From: Streptomyces rishiriensis
GTDB taxonomy: Bacteria > Actinomycetota > Actinomycetes > Streptomycetales > Streptomycetaceae
Assembly: GCF_003112535.1 (NCBI RefSeq)
Contig: NZ_BEWA01000010.1
Span: 148,163-212,162 of the forward strand
Length of the DNA stretch: 64,000 nucleotides
Direction of reading: 5' to 3'
Position numbers and translations under genes: made by a program. Numbering within the stretch: the first letter of the stretch is position 1; every line of letters starts with the position of its first letter. The notes under the pieces are model-generated. The model made no database searches. It was not told the DNA's origin and was given only the letters and a program-made list of their open reading frames with translations. Positions 41,080 to 49,788 of the stretch are shown piece by piece.

Positions 41080-42747
41080 TCAGGCTCCGGACGTGTCCAT
41101 CGCGTCGTCGCCGCTGGCGTCCGAGTCGGAGTCGGTGTTGTAGCCCCAGTGGACTCCGTTGGCGATGTTCTCCTCGTGGTCGGCGCAGAGCAGTTCGAGG
41201 GAGGCGAAGGTGCCGCCGGCCTGGGTGACCGCTGTGTCGATCTGCAGGGCGAGCATGTCGGCCTTCTCCAGCGAGTAGTTGGCCATGCCGACGTTGGCTG
41301 CCTTGCTCGGCCAGTAGGGGCCGGGGGAGACGCCGGTGCCCTGGTAGAGGGAGATGTAACAGGCGACGCAGGGGCGTTTGGTGCCCACGGTCGTGTCAGG
41401 GGTGACGGCACCCCGGGGCAGTGCCTGGGCCAGACGCCGTTCCGCGTGCAGGCCGTCCTGTTCCTTGTCCACCTGCGTGGGCACCTCGACCTTCGCGGAC
41501 AGGGCCCCGATGATCGCCTGGTAGCCGTCGGACATCTCCTTCTTGCCCGTGAGCCGGCTGCCCGCCTTGTCCCGGTGCCGCTCGCTCCGGCCGTCCAGGG
41601 ACTCGGAGGAGTTGTCGTCGATCAGCGCGTTGAGGAAGGCGGTACCGGTCTGCGTCTTCTCGGCGAGCGCGCGCAGGGCGTCGTTGGCCGCGTTCTTGTT
41701 CGACGAGATGTGCAACTGCGCTGCGTGGATGGTCGCCTGCACCTCTTCGGGAGCCTTGCCGCGGCTGTTCAGGTAGTTGAGGGCGAGGGTCGTGACCCAG
41801 CGCGTGCTCTGACGGCTGCGCTCCTCCTCCGCGTACGATCGCGGCTCCTTGAGGTTGGCCGAGTCGCCGTAGATCCGCGCCGCCGCGGTGCCCTTGAGGT
41901 TCTCCGCCTTCGACCTCTCGGACGGGTTTTCCGCCCGGATCGGCTTGTGGATGGTCAGACTCTGACTGGCTCCGTGCGCGATCCAGCCGAGGCTTTCCAA
42001 CTCGCTTTTGAGGGCCTCGGCGACGGTCTTGCCCTTGGACTTCTTGCCGGCCCGCTTCTTGCCGCTGTCCTTCGGCATCCGCTGCACCGCCGCGCCGCTT
42101 TCGCCGCGCCCGCCCGCCGGCAGCTGCTGGACCACGCCGGCCCGCTGCACCGGCGCGGGACCCGACAGCGCGCGTACCGCGTTGGCCTCGGCGGCGCGCT
42201 CGAAACGGTCGGAGGGGTCGCTGACGCGCAGTCCGCTGCCGTTGTAGGTGCCCGCCACGGGACCGGAGCGTTGCTGGATGACGTGGGTCAACTCGTGGGC
42301 CAGCGTGTGCCGGTCCGCCCCGTCCCGGCCGATGACGACATGGCTGCCCGAGGTGTAGGCTCGCGCGCCGACCTCCGCCGCGGAGCGCTGGGCGGCCCCG
42401 TCGTCATGGACGCGCACATCGGAGAAGTCCGCCCCCAGTCGTGCCTCCATGTCGGCACGGACCTCGCCGTCCAGCGGCTTCCCCGGGCTGCGCAGGACGT
42501 CCGGGACCGTCGAGCGCTGGATGTCGGTGGTCTCCTCGCCGTGGCCGCAGCCAGGACCGTGCGCATGCCGCTGCTGGGCGACGAGTTGCACGGCGGCGGC
42601 GTTCCCGGCGCTGCGCTGGATCGACGCGATCGACAGCGGGGCGACTGAGGCCGGCGAGGCCGCGGAGAAGTGCGGCTTCCGGCTCCGCGCAGCGATCGCG
42701 GGCCGCGTCGCCGCGTCGTGTTCCGTATGGGCGTCGTGCGCGCGCAT
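41080..42747 (-). CDS. DUF4157 protein with C-terminal deaminase-like toxin domain
   Basis: 555 residues. The N-terminal half is an eCIS-core DUF4157 domain: conserved ADFSDVRVHDDGAAQRSAAEV and the metallopeptidase-like helix HTLAHELTHVIQQRSGP (HELTH at 151-155). This is the part thought to associate effectors with extracellular contractile injection systems. After a lysine-rich linker (about 225-243) the C-terminal domain carries HAE (434-436) and PCVAC (459-463), the zinc/catalytic signature of the cytidine-deaminase fold used by polymorphic toxins. No immunity gene or injection-system gene adjoins it in this window. The ATG at 42747 has AGGTAAG upstream. The toxin call is inferred from motif spacing. 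Confidence 0.75.
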   Translation of the reverse strand: MRAHDAHTEHDAATRPAIAARSRKPHFSAASPASVAPLSIASIQRSAGNAAAVQLVAQQRHAHGPGCGHGEETTDIQRSTVPDVLRSPGKPLDGEVRADMEARLGADFSDVRVHDDGAAQRSAAEVGARAYTSGSHVVIGRDGADRHTLAHELTHVIQQRSGPVAGTYNGSGLRVSDPSDRFERAAEANAVRALSGPAPVQRAGVVQQLPAGGRGESGAAVQRMPKDSGKKRAGKKSKGKTVAEALKSELESLGWIAHGASQSLTIHKPIRAENPSERSKAENLKGTAAARIYGDSANLKEPRSYAEEERSRQSTRWVTTLALNYLNSRGKAPEEVQATIHAAQLHISSNKNAANDALRALAEKTQTGTAFLNALIDDNSSESLDGRSERHRDKAGSRLTGKKEMSDGYQAIIGALSAKVEVPTQVDKEQDGLHAERRLAQALPRGAVTPDTTVGTKRPCVACYISLYQGTGVSPGPYWPSKAANVGMANYSLEKADMLALQIDTAVTQAGGTFASLELLCADHEENIANGVHWGYNTDSDSDASGDDAMDTSGA

Positions 42748-43109
42748 GCTTACCTGCTCACTCGTGTTCTTTCCGTAAAGCTCCCATGATCTGCGCGCTC
42801 CGACCGGTCGGGGAAGGTCCGCGCGGACAGACTGGCGGGCTACACGCGATGCCCTCGCCGGCGGATCCGACGGCGCGGCGCGGCGCCGTCGTGGAAGCCG
42901 TCGCCGCAGCGCAGGGGAGCGGGTGCTCCCCGGCCGGGGCCGAGGGACACTTCGCCGGGCGGTGATGTCGGTAGGGACGCGGCGTGATCGGAGGCGTCCG
43001 GCACAGCGGAGGACCTCTCGGCGGCGCCCGCGGAACAGGGCTCACTCGCGCCCCGTGGAGGCCACCCGTTCGGTGGCTCTGGCTGGGCGCAGGTCCGCGA
43101 GCCGCGTTT
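42748..43109. other. Gene-free stretch upstream of the DUF4157 gene
   Basis: 362 bp with no supportable gene. It must contain the reverse-strand promoter of the DUF4157 gene and the lost upstream part of the monooxygenase remnant. Confidence 0.5.
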
Positions 43110-43425
43110 CATGGCGGGCCTGCGCCGGGACGGCTGACGCCGCCGTTGACCCACGTCTCCGGGGTGACGCTACTGGGTGATGCCGCCCATCTGATTCCCC
43201 CGTTGGGGGCGGGCGCGAACCTGGCGATGCTGGAAGGCGCCGAGTTCGCGGAGTCCATCGCCACCGGCCCTGAGAATGGGGACGAGACCGTCCGCGTCTT
43301 CGCGGAACAGATGTGGGCACGGGCGGCAGGTGGGCGAAGATCACGACGGCCGGTCTGAAACGCCTCGTGAGCCCGGCCCCCGCCGAAACTCTCGCCCTCT
43401 TCGACCAAGTCCCGCCATCCTGACT
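43110..43425 (+). pseudogene. 3' remnant of a FAD-dependent monooxygenase
   Basis: The plus frame reads LTHVSGVTLLGDAAHLIPPL then GAGANLAMLEGAEFAE, the GD motif of TetX-like FAD monooxygenases, with no FAD Rossmann half. A shift near 43325 is needed to continue into KITTAGLKRLVSPAPAETLA...PPS-stop at about 43425. Truncated and frameshifted. Confidence 0.75.
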
Positions 43426-43501
43426 GCCGCGCTTCCTCTCCGGTGGGGAGGTGCTTCTATGCCTTTGGCCAGGGGGAAACAAGGCTGCGTTGAGCCCGGG
43501 T

Positions 43502-43672
43502 GCCGACGGTGTTGCTATCCGAGGCGTGCCACGTCGGGATGATTCCGGCCATCAAGCCGGACGTCTCGGAACTCACCCGGGGCCGCCTGGTCCAGGTTGA
43601 TCAGAGCTACTTCCGGGCGGAGAACACCTCGGCGGGGAACGCGAGGTATATCGAGGCGCACTCGAAGATCGA
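43502..43672 (+). pseudogene. Tn3-family transposase fragment
   Basis: About 57 codons matching the conserved TnpA block of Tn3 transposases: SEACHVGMIPAIKPDV, ELTRGRLVQVDQSYFRAE, NARYIEAHSKI. It has neither start nor end. A Tn3-type element once inserted here and was largely deleted. Confidence 0.75.
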
Positions 43673-43789
43673 TGCACCCTCCCCCCGGGAGGATCATGGC
43701 GCTACGTTCGCGCTGTCTTGTGAGGCGTCTTCCTTGGAGTGAGGCTTCAGGACGTCGCGCCCACGCGTACGGTCCATCTCGCGCCATTT

Positions 43790-44155
43790 TGGCCGCAGTC
43801 CAGCCAGATTCGTGGTGAGGAAGTACGCGGCGCCGCAGACATCGTCACCGCCGGCCGCGCGGTGATCGCCCGGCACCGGCGGGCCGTCGATGGCGCGGGC
43901 CAGACCGTCCGGGACGCCGGGCACGTGATCGCGCTGGAACGGACGGTGCTGGCCGCCTTCACCGACCGGGCTCCGTGCAAGACCAAGGTCCGCCGCCCGC
44001 CCTCGGAGGCCGCGCTCGCGGAAGCCGAACGTCTTCGCGGCCGGGCCGCCGCCGGTGATCCGGCCGAACGGGTCGTGATCGACCTGTCCCACTATGCCGC
44101 CGTGGCCGACCGGCTGCGGACCGCCCCCAACTCCGAGGAGGAGAAAGCGGATTGA
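43790..44155 (+). pseudogene. IS21 transposase IstA, C-terminal part only
   Basis: In-frame sequence with the IstA C-terminal signature (AGRAVIARHRRAVDGAGQTV ... HVIALERTVLAAF) ending in TTGA overlap with IstB. The DDE catalytic core of IstA, which should precede it, is missing, so the element cannot move on its own. Confidence 0.7.
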
Positions 44156-44961
44156 GTACGTCACCGATGCCGGTGAGCGAAGCACGCCGCTTCCAGCAGC
44201 TGCGGGGCCACCTGTCCTATCTCAAGCTCAACGATGCCGCCGAGGCCCTGAACTGGGTGCTGGACCAGGCCCGCACCGAGCGGATGTCGCTGACCGCGGC
44301 GCTGGAGCGGCTGCTGGAGATCGAGGTCGAGGCCACCGAGGCCCGCCGGCTCGCGGCCCGGGAACGCTTCGCCTGCCTGCCCGAGCCGTGGACCCTGTCC
44401 GATTTCGACTTCGCGGCCCAGCCCGGCGTCGACGAGAAACTCATCCGCGACCTGGCCACCCTCCGCTTCCTCGACGACGCCTCCAACGTCCTGTTCGTGG
44501 GGCCGCCCGGGGTGGGCAAGACGATGCTGTCCGTCGCCCTGGGACGAGCGGCGGTCGAAGCGGGCAATCGCGTCTACTTCACCACCGCGGCCGACCTGGC
44601 CGCCCGCTGCCACAAGGCCGCGCTGGAGGGCCGGTGGAAGACCTGCATGAACTTCTTCGCCGGCCCGAAACTTCTGATCATCGATGAACTGGGCTACCTC
44701 CCGCTGCCCGAGGACGGCGCATCCGCACTGTTCCAGGTGATCAACCAGCGGTATCTGAAATCAAGCACCATCCTGACGACCAATGTCGGTATCGCCGACT
44801 GGGCTACCGCTTTCGGCGACGCCACGGTCGCCGCCGCGATGCTCGACCGGCTCCTGCACCGGGCCGCAGTCGCCGGCATCGACGGCCCCTCCTACCGGCT
44901 CCGCGGCCACCAGAGGCAGGCCGAAACCATCCGAGCCGGGGTGAACGCCCGTGTCTCCTGA
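44152..44961 (+). CDS. istB: IS21 helper ATPase IstB
   Basis: AAA+ ATPase of 269 residues that assists the IS21 transposase in target selection. N-terminal IstB helical region (LRGHLSYLKLNDAAEALNWV), Walker A VGPPGVGKTM, Walker B LLIIDELGYLPL, sensor TTNVGIADWATAFGD. Starts with TTG overlapping the IstA stop (or ATG at 44167). Intact although its partner is truncated. Confidence 0.93.
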   Translation: MSTSPMPVSEARRFQQLRGHLSYLKLNDAAEALNWVLDQARTERMSLTAALERLLEIEVEATEARRLAARERFACLPEPWTLSDFDFAAQPGVDEKLIRDLATLRFLDDASNVLFVGPPGVGKTMLSVALGRAAVEAGNRVYFTTAADLAARCHKAALEGRWKTCMNFFAGPKLLIIDELGYLPLPEDGASALFQVINQRYLKSSTILTTNVGIADWATAFGDATVAAAMLDRLLHRAAVAGIDGPSYRLRGHQRQAETIRAGVNARVS

Positions 44962-45603
44962 CCAAACCCCCGACACCACCGAGGCCGAACCCGAGATGGC
45001 ACGTCGCTGCCCGGTCTGCGAGACCGTCTTCACCGTCACCTACCCCTTCAGCCGACAGGTCTTCTGCTCACCCACCTGCAAGGTGGCCAACCGCAACAGC
45101 AAACCGGCCCGCCAGACTTGTCCGGTCTGCGAGAACGAGTTCACCACGACGGTCGCCCGCCGCCGGACCTACTGCTCGGAAGAGTGCCGCAGCGATGGCC
45201 GCACCAGCGACGACATCCGGGATCGGCGCGTCTGCCTGGTCTGCAACGGCTCCTTCGAGGCCCTGAAACCACCCGCCAGATCTACTGTTCCCCGGCCTGC
45301 CGCAAAGACGCCGAGCGCCGCCGCGACCAGGCAAGAGACGAAGACCGCGCACGTCGTCTCGGTGAGACCACTTCTCTGCCGTCATGGCCCGAGTTGCCTC
45401 CGCCCTCCAAACCTCTCAGCCGACCCCTCGCGCGTCAGCAAGTGGCCGCGGAACGTGACCCGCTGGAACCGACCGCGACCCGCAACTGTCCCCACTGCCA
45501 GCAGCCGGTCACCATCGTCGCGCTTCTCGCGACCCCCGAAGCCGCCCGCCCTTCCGTCCCTACCACCAGCCCCGACATCGTTCCGCTGCGAAGGACACCG
45601 TGA
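44951..45603 (+). pseudogene. IS21-associated zinc-ribbon protein, frameshifted
   Basis: Starts by GTG overlapping the istB stop. It contains repeated treble-clef/zinc-ribbon units: CPVCETVF...FCSPTC, CPVCENEF...YCSEEC, CLVCNGSF...YCSPAC, plus a final CPHCQQPV. Between the third CxxC and its partner the frame shifts by one base near 45260. The combined product is about 217 residues ending at 45603. A third ORF after istB is a Streptomyces-type extension of IS21; its role is unknown. Confidence 0.65.
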
Positions 45604-45627
45604 CCCTGCCACCCGACCGTCACTGAT

Positions 45628-45665
45628 CACTGGGCTCGCCGGCCTGACGGCCGGCGAGCCCAGTG
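45628..45665. terminator. 17-bp perfect hairpin after the IS21 remnant
   Basis: CACTGGGCTCGCCGGCC (45628-45644), loop TGAC, then GGCCGGCGAGCCCAGTG (45649-45665). It sits between the IS-borne gene and the convergent acetyltransferase gene. Confidence 0.88.
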
Positions 45666-45700
45666 GCTTTGCCATCGACGAATGAACTCAGCGCCCCGGA

Positions 45701-46285
45701 TCAAGCGGTCGTCTTGGCGGCGATCCTGGTGCGCAGCGTTTCGCGGACGGTGGGCCACTCGTCTGCGAGCAGGCTGTAATACAGCGAGTCGCGGCGGGTG
45801 CCGTCCTGGCGCAGCATATGGCTGCGCAGGGTCCCTTCATAGACCAGGCCCAGACGGGCCAGAGCGTGCTGGGAACGGACATTCAGATTGTCAGTGCGTA
45901 GAGCGAGCCTGGCGAGGCGCAGGTCATCGAAGGCATGACTGAACAGCAACAGCTTGCTCTCAGCGTTGTATGGGCCTCCCCAACAAGATCGATCGAACCA
46001 GGTCGCGCCGACTTCGGCGCGGCTCTCGTCCAGGTCAATGTCATACAGGCTGGTCGAACCGATCACTGTGTCGTCGTCACAACGTTGCACCGCGAAGCAC
46101 CGCCGAGCCGGGTCCGCGAGCATCTGGCTCAGCATCTCGCGCATCTGCACCACAGACTCAGGACGAGGCCGTGGCATCCACCGCCATACCTCGGGGTCGG
46201 ATGCAGCAGGGAAGAGATCTTCGGCATGGTCGGTGGATAACGGGACGAGGCGGACCTCACTACCGACGAGAGCGTTGGTGTTCAC
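45701..46285 (-). CDS. GNAT acetyltransferase, RimJ/RimL type
   Basis: 194 residues (GTG start). VRLVPLSTDHAEDLFPAASD, IGSTSLYDIDLDESRAEVG and the acetyl-CoA region AESKLLLFSHAFDDLRLARL followed by TDNLNVRSQHALARLG are the RimJ/RimL layout. Probably acetylates a small molecule or protein N-terminus; not linked to its neighbours. Confidence 0.88.
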   Translation of the reverse strand: MNTNALVGSEVRLVPLSTDHAEDLFPAASDPEVWRWMPRPRPESVVQMREMLSQMLADPARRCFAVQRCDDDTVIGSTSLYDIDLDESRAEVGATWFDRSCWGGPYNAESKLLLFSHAFDDLRLARLALRTDNLNVRSQHALARLGLVYEGTLRSHMLRQDGTRRDSLYYSLLADEWPTVRETLRTRIAAKTTA

Positions 46286-46515
46286 CGCGACACACTAGAA
46301 CGAAGAGCCCACGAACTGCTTCCGAAGCAGGGCCACTCACGATCTTCGCTCCCCACTCTCCCCACACACTTCAAGATTCTCCGAAGTGAGGCGAGGAGCA
46401 ACTCCGTTCGTTTTCAAGAATCGCCATCATGATCACCCACCGCCACGTCCAACGGCTTTGTTAGGAACAGTTATGCGCCCACCCGGCCTGACGCAGGTGG
46501 ACGCACATGCCTGGA

Positions 46516-46993
46516 TCACGCGCCGAGGTGGGCGCGGACGGCCGTGGCCTTCTCCTCGGTGAACACGCCCGTTGTCGAGGAGCGGGAGGACGGACAGTAC
46601 GCCGCCGCTGGAGCCCCAGCTGCCCTCGTCGATGACGCGGAAGTTGACCCACCAGGTCGGCGACGGCTTTTCGAGGCCGCAGGCGTCGGCCGGCGCCGCC
46701 AGCAGGCGCTCGATGACCTCGGTCCTGACCTCCTGGCGCCAGTCCCCGTCCATCACCGCCACGTCGATCACCATGACGTCGGCCTCCGGGCCGAGGTCCG
46801 CGAGCAGCCGCCCGCCGATCGCCATCATGTCCGGCTGGCGCTCGACGAAGTGCACCTGGAAGCCGACCCGCGCGGGCGGAGCGAACTGCCCCACCTCGGG
46901 CACGAGGACCGCGTCCGTCAGTGTCTCGGCCAGCTTGCGGCGCCGCTCCAGGCTCAGGCGCCCGGTCGGCGTGTTCACGGTAATGATCGTCAT
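46516..46993 (-). pseudogene. Tautomerase-like small enzyme with frameshifted C-terminus
   Basis: A reverse gene starting ATG at 46993 (AGGAG 6 nt upstream) resembles tautomerase-superfamily proteins (TIITVNTPTGRLSLERRRKL, VGFQVHFVERQ, WWVNFRVIDEGSWGSSGG). Near 46567 a one-base shift takes the frame away from the sensible ending VFTEEKATAVRAHLGA-stop at 46516. The canonical Pro1 is absent (second residue Thr), so even the intact form would be atypical. The shift could be an error. Confidence 0.55.
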
Positions 46994-47004
46994 GGCATTC
47001 TCCT

Positions 47005-47058
47005 ATGACAGTCGTCATGAACGGCCTTCAGGGTGCACGGGCCTATAACGACTGTCAT
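47005..47058. promoter_or_regulatory. Paired operator dyads upstream of the tautomerase-like gene
   Basis: ATGACAGTCGT (47005-47015, itself part of the palindrome ATGAC-AGTC-GTCAT) and its inverted copy ACGACTGTCAT (47048-47058) are spaced by 32 bp. Typical of TetR/MarR operator pairs; no regulator gene is adjacent. Confidence 0.6.
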
Positions 47059-47169
47059 ATCGAGACCGTCGACCGGACTGTGGTAAGGGTCCGTCAGGCC
47101 CCTCGTGCATGGCGCTGCGCCGGGCGAATTCGCTGGTAGGTGGAGGGGCCTGTACGGGATGCTCCACGC

Positions 47170-47724
47170 GTGATCGAGCGAGAAGCCGCCGTTCGGGCTG
47201 TCGAAGAGCAACTGGAGCGCGAATATCGGCAGTGGCGGGCTGTGAGCGCGGAGGCGGTGCGGATGGCTGTGGTCCGTGTCAAGGAGCACGAGCTGGTGTG
47301 GATCGTCTCCTGGCAGTCCGAGGACTTCGTACGCACTCGGAACTCGAAGTACGCGCTGATTGGCAATGGGCCGTATCTGGTCGACCGCGTCGACGGGGGA
47401 CTGCACCAGATCGGCGTCGTCTCCGCGGTGACCGGGGAGTGGGAGGCCGACTACCGGGCTCGGATACGTGGGCTGCCGGTGCGTACTGCAGTGGACGATC
47501 TACACGATGCGCTCCGCGGAGTCGCCGTTCAGCGCGGACGGATGCATGCTGTGCGGACATTGCGCCAGAGGCTGCCTGTGCTCTCGCCCGCGGAAGCCCT
47601 CGAGTACGTGGGCGCGTTGCTGGAGGGTGATGCACCCGCCCACCAGGTGGCCGTCGCCACCAAGGAACTGGTGGAGCCCCTCAACCCGGTGCTTACGGTG
47701 AAGACCATTCGGGCGGAGCGGTGA
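47170..47724 (+). CDS. YrhB/Imm35-like domain protein
   Basis: 184 residues from GTG 47170. The first part (REAAVRAVEEQLEREYRQW ... LVWIVSWQSEDFVRT ... ALIGNGPYLVDRVDGGLHQI) has the pattern of the YrhB/Imm35 fold used as immunity proteins in polymorphic toxin loci. The second part is helical (LSPAEALEYVGALLEG). No cognate toxin is adjacent. The start is uncertain (an in-frame GTG at 47140 also possible). Confidence 0.65.
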   Translation: MIEREAAVRAVEEQLEREYRQWRAVSAEAVRMAVVRVKEHELVWIVSWQSEDFVRTRNSKYALIGNGPYLVDRVDGGLHQIGVVSAVTGEWEADYRARIRGLPVRTAVDDLHDALRGVAVQRGRMHAVRTLRQRLPVLSPAEALEYVGALLEGDAPAHQVAVATKELVEPLNPVLTVKTIRAER

Positions 47725-47744
47725 TCCGAGCCGGTCAGAGACCC

Positions 47745-48250
47745 GAAGGGTGACTGAAGATCCACGGCCCCCCCGGGGACGCTGCGGACGCTGGGTGACG
47801 ATCCGAACCAGTGGGACATTGCCCAACGCGTCGACCAGCAAGACGCCAATGGAATGAAGCTGGTGGAAGCTGCTCCGCAGGTCGCCGGTTGTGCCAGCGC
47901 CCAGAGCAGCCGCCACTTCGTGGAGAGGAACGAGGGTCACCCCCTTGCCTCCGGGACTGAGAGGGAGCGAGCCCGTATCCAGGGCGATGTCGAGCGCGGC
48001 GGCCTGCTTGGGCCACCGCACCGGCGTGCTGGGGTCGCAGGCGCGCGAGACGCCTCATGAGGTCGATCGCCTCGTCGGACAAGTGGGGGTCGTCGGCGAC
48101 TGCCTCCGCGGTGAAGTCCGAGGCGATCGACAGCCACTCGTCGTAGCCCGGAGGCTGTAGCTGCTGCCGGGTAGACGCCCCGCTTCTCCGACGTCCCGGC
48201 TTCCGGGGCTTGAGACACCCCCCGGAAGCGGCCCCTGGGGCGCCCCGGCG
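47745..48250 (-). pseudogene. Broken reverse-strand gene, possibly a replication/regulatory HTH protein
   Basis: One reverse frame reads PGYDEWLSIASDFTAEAVAD, then SDEAIDLMRRLARL. After a shift near 48020 another frame continues AAALDIALDTGSLPLSPGGK, ...FHQLHSIGVLLVDALGNVPL. Both have real-gene codon bias and join logically. I do not recognise the family. Confidence 0.4.
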
Positions 48251-48417
48251 CCGGCCTCTGGGAGGGGAGGGAGGGGAGGCTCGGAAGAGCTCCACTTCGT
48301 CCAGCGGCTGCGGCTGCACCAGCTCGCGGCCGGCCAGGAGATCGAGGCTCCACAGCTCGCCGACGTCTTTGTGAGCACAGGGATACGGCTGCGCTTGGCC
48401 CGGTATCCGCCCGCAGG

Positions 48418-48831
48418 ATCGTCGAGGAATTCCTCGACGCTGCCTCCTCAGGCCGCACCGAACGACTGGTGGCGCTGCTCACCGACGATGCGACCGCGAT
48501 CGCCGACTCCAACGGCGCCGGCGCTGCCCAGACGCTGCTGCGATACGACACTCCGCAGCGCATCGCCGCCATCGCACGGGCTGGTTTCACACCCACACCC
48601 GTGAAACGGCGACTTGCAGGCGGCACGCCCGCCATCCACTACGAGCTCGTCAACGGCGTCCCCGCCATCATCTTCGTCATCGGCGACCAGGTCATCGGCG
48701 CCGTGACGTTCGACCTCACAGGCGGCAGGATCGCAACCGTGCGCGGCATCGCCGCCCCCACCCGCCTCGCCCGCCTGACCGCAGCTTGGCGGCAGCACGG
48801 TCCGGACACGCCGCTCGTCACCCAGTGGTGA
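48418..48831 (+). pseudogene. C-terminal SnoaL-like domain of an ECF41/SigJ-type sigma factor
   Basis: The in-frame reading RIVEEFLDAASSGRTERLVA, LLTDDATAIADSNGA, ... YELVNGVPAIIFVIGDQVIG, IATVRGIAAPTRLARL is the NTF2/SnoaL C-terminal extension of ECF41 sigma factors. Sigma regions 2 and 4 are missing upstream. It ends with an intact stop, 12 bp from the convergent transporter gene. Confidence 0.7.
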
Positions 48832-48843
48832 CCCGACACGGGC

Positions 48844-49758
48844 TCAACCCACCACAGGACCGACAGGGGTTCTCTCCGCGGCGGGCAGCACTCGTGGCCG
48901 CAGGCCGACCACCAGGCCGGTGATCACCACGGCGATGCCCAGCCAGACCGACGGCCCCGGCACACCCGTTCCCGAGACGGCGCCGACGACCGCGGCCGCC
49001 AGAGGTGCGATGCCGGTGAGCAGCCCGGCCCGTCCGGCCCCGACGGAACGGACCGTCGAGTACCACAGGACGAACGCGACTGCCGTCACCAGCAGCGTCA
49101 GAAAGCCGACGGCCGCCCACTGGACCCCGGTCAGCCCCCGCACGGCCGAAGGCCCTTCCCACATCATGCCGAGGACGGCCAGCAGCACTCCGCCCAGCCA
49201 GGTCGCGTGCACGGACACGCCCCACGGGGTGTGCCGTCCCAGCACCGGCACCGCCAGCAGCGTGAACGCCGCCTCGCAGCCCAGGGCCAGCGCCGCCCAG
49301 GCCACCCCGACCGCGTCGGTCCGGCCCGTCCCCTCCACCAGCACCGCGCCCGCCATCACCACGGGCGCCGCCAGCAGGACCTGCCGGCTGGGCCTGCGCC
49401 GCTCCAGCAGTGGGCCGATCACCCCGAGCAGCAGGGGGACGCACGCCACCGCGACGGCGATCACCGCGGGCTCCGCATGTGCGACGCCACGGACCACGGC
49501 CACGTTGAACAGCACCAGTCCGGTGACGGCGAGCCCCACCAGCCACAGCCACTCCCGTCCGCGCGGCCACACCAGACGGGTACCGGCGAGCCGGGCCATG
49601 ACCACGAGGATCGCGGTCGCGGCCACATATCGGACGGCCTGGGTACTGAACAGCGGGGCGCCCACGAGGGTGTGCGAGACGGTGACGCTGCTGCCGACGA
49701 GTGTCATCCCGACCATGCCGGGGACGAGCCGGGCGAACGAGGGGGAGGGGGTGTCCAT
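48844..49758 (-). CDS. EamA/DMT-family exporter
   Basis: Ten-helix drug/metabolite transporter of 304 residues in two EamA repeats (for example LVGLAVTGLVLFNVAVVRGV and LGIAVVITGLVVGLRPRVL). The ATG at 49758 is preferred over 49767. It is divergent from a MocR regulator with only about 30 bp between the starts, a common arrangement in which MocR controls the exporter. Confidence 0.9.
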   Translation of the reverse strand: MDTPSPSFARLVPGMVGMTLVGSSVTVSHTLVGAPLFSTQAVRYVAATAILVVMARLAGTRLVWPRGREWLWLVGLAVTGLVLFNVAVVRGVAHAEPAVIAVAVACVPLLLGVIGPLLERRRPSRQVLLAAPVVMAGAVLVEGTGRTDAVGVAWAALALGCEAAFTLLAVPVLGRHTPWGVSVHATWLGGVLLAVLGMMWEGPSAVRGLTGVQWAAVGFLTLLVTAVAFVLWYSTVRSVGAGRAGLLTGIAPLAAAVVGAVSGTGVPGPSVWLGIAVVITGLVVGLRPRVLPAAERTPVGPVVG

Positions 49759-49788
49759 GCCGTCCACCCTGCCCGCACAATGGACGTC

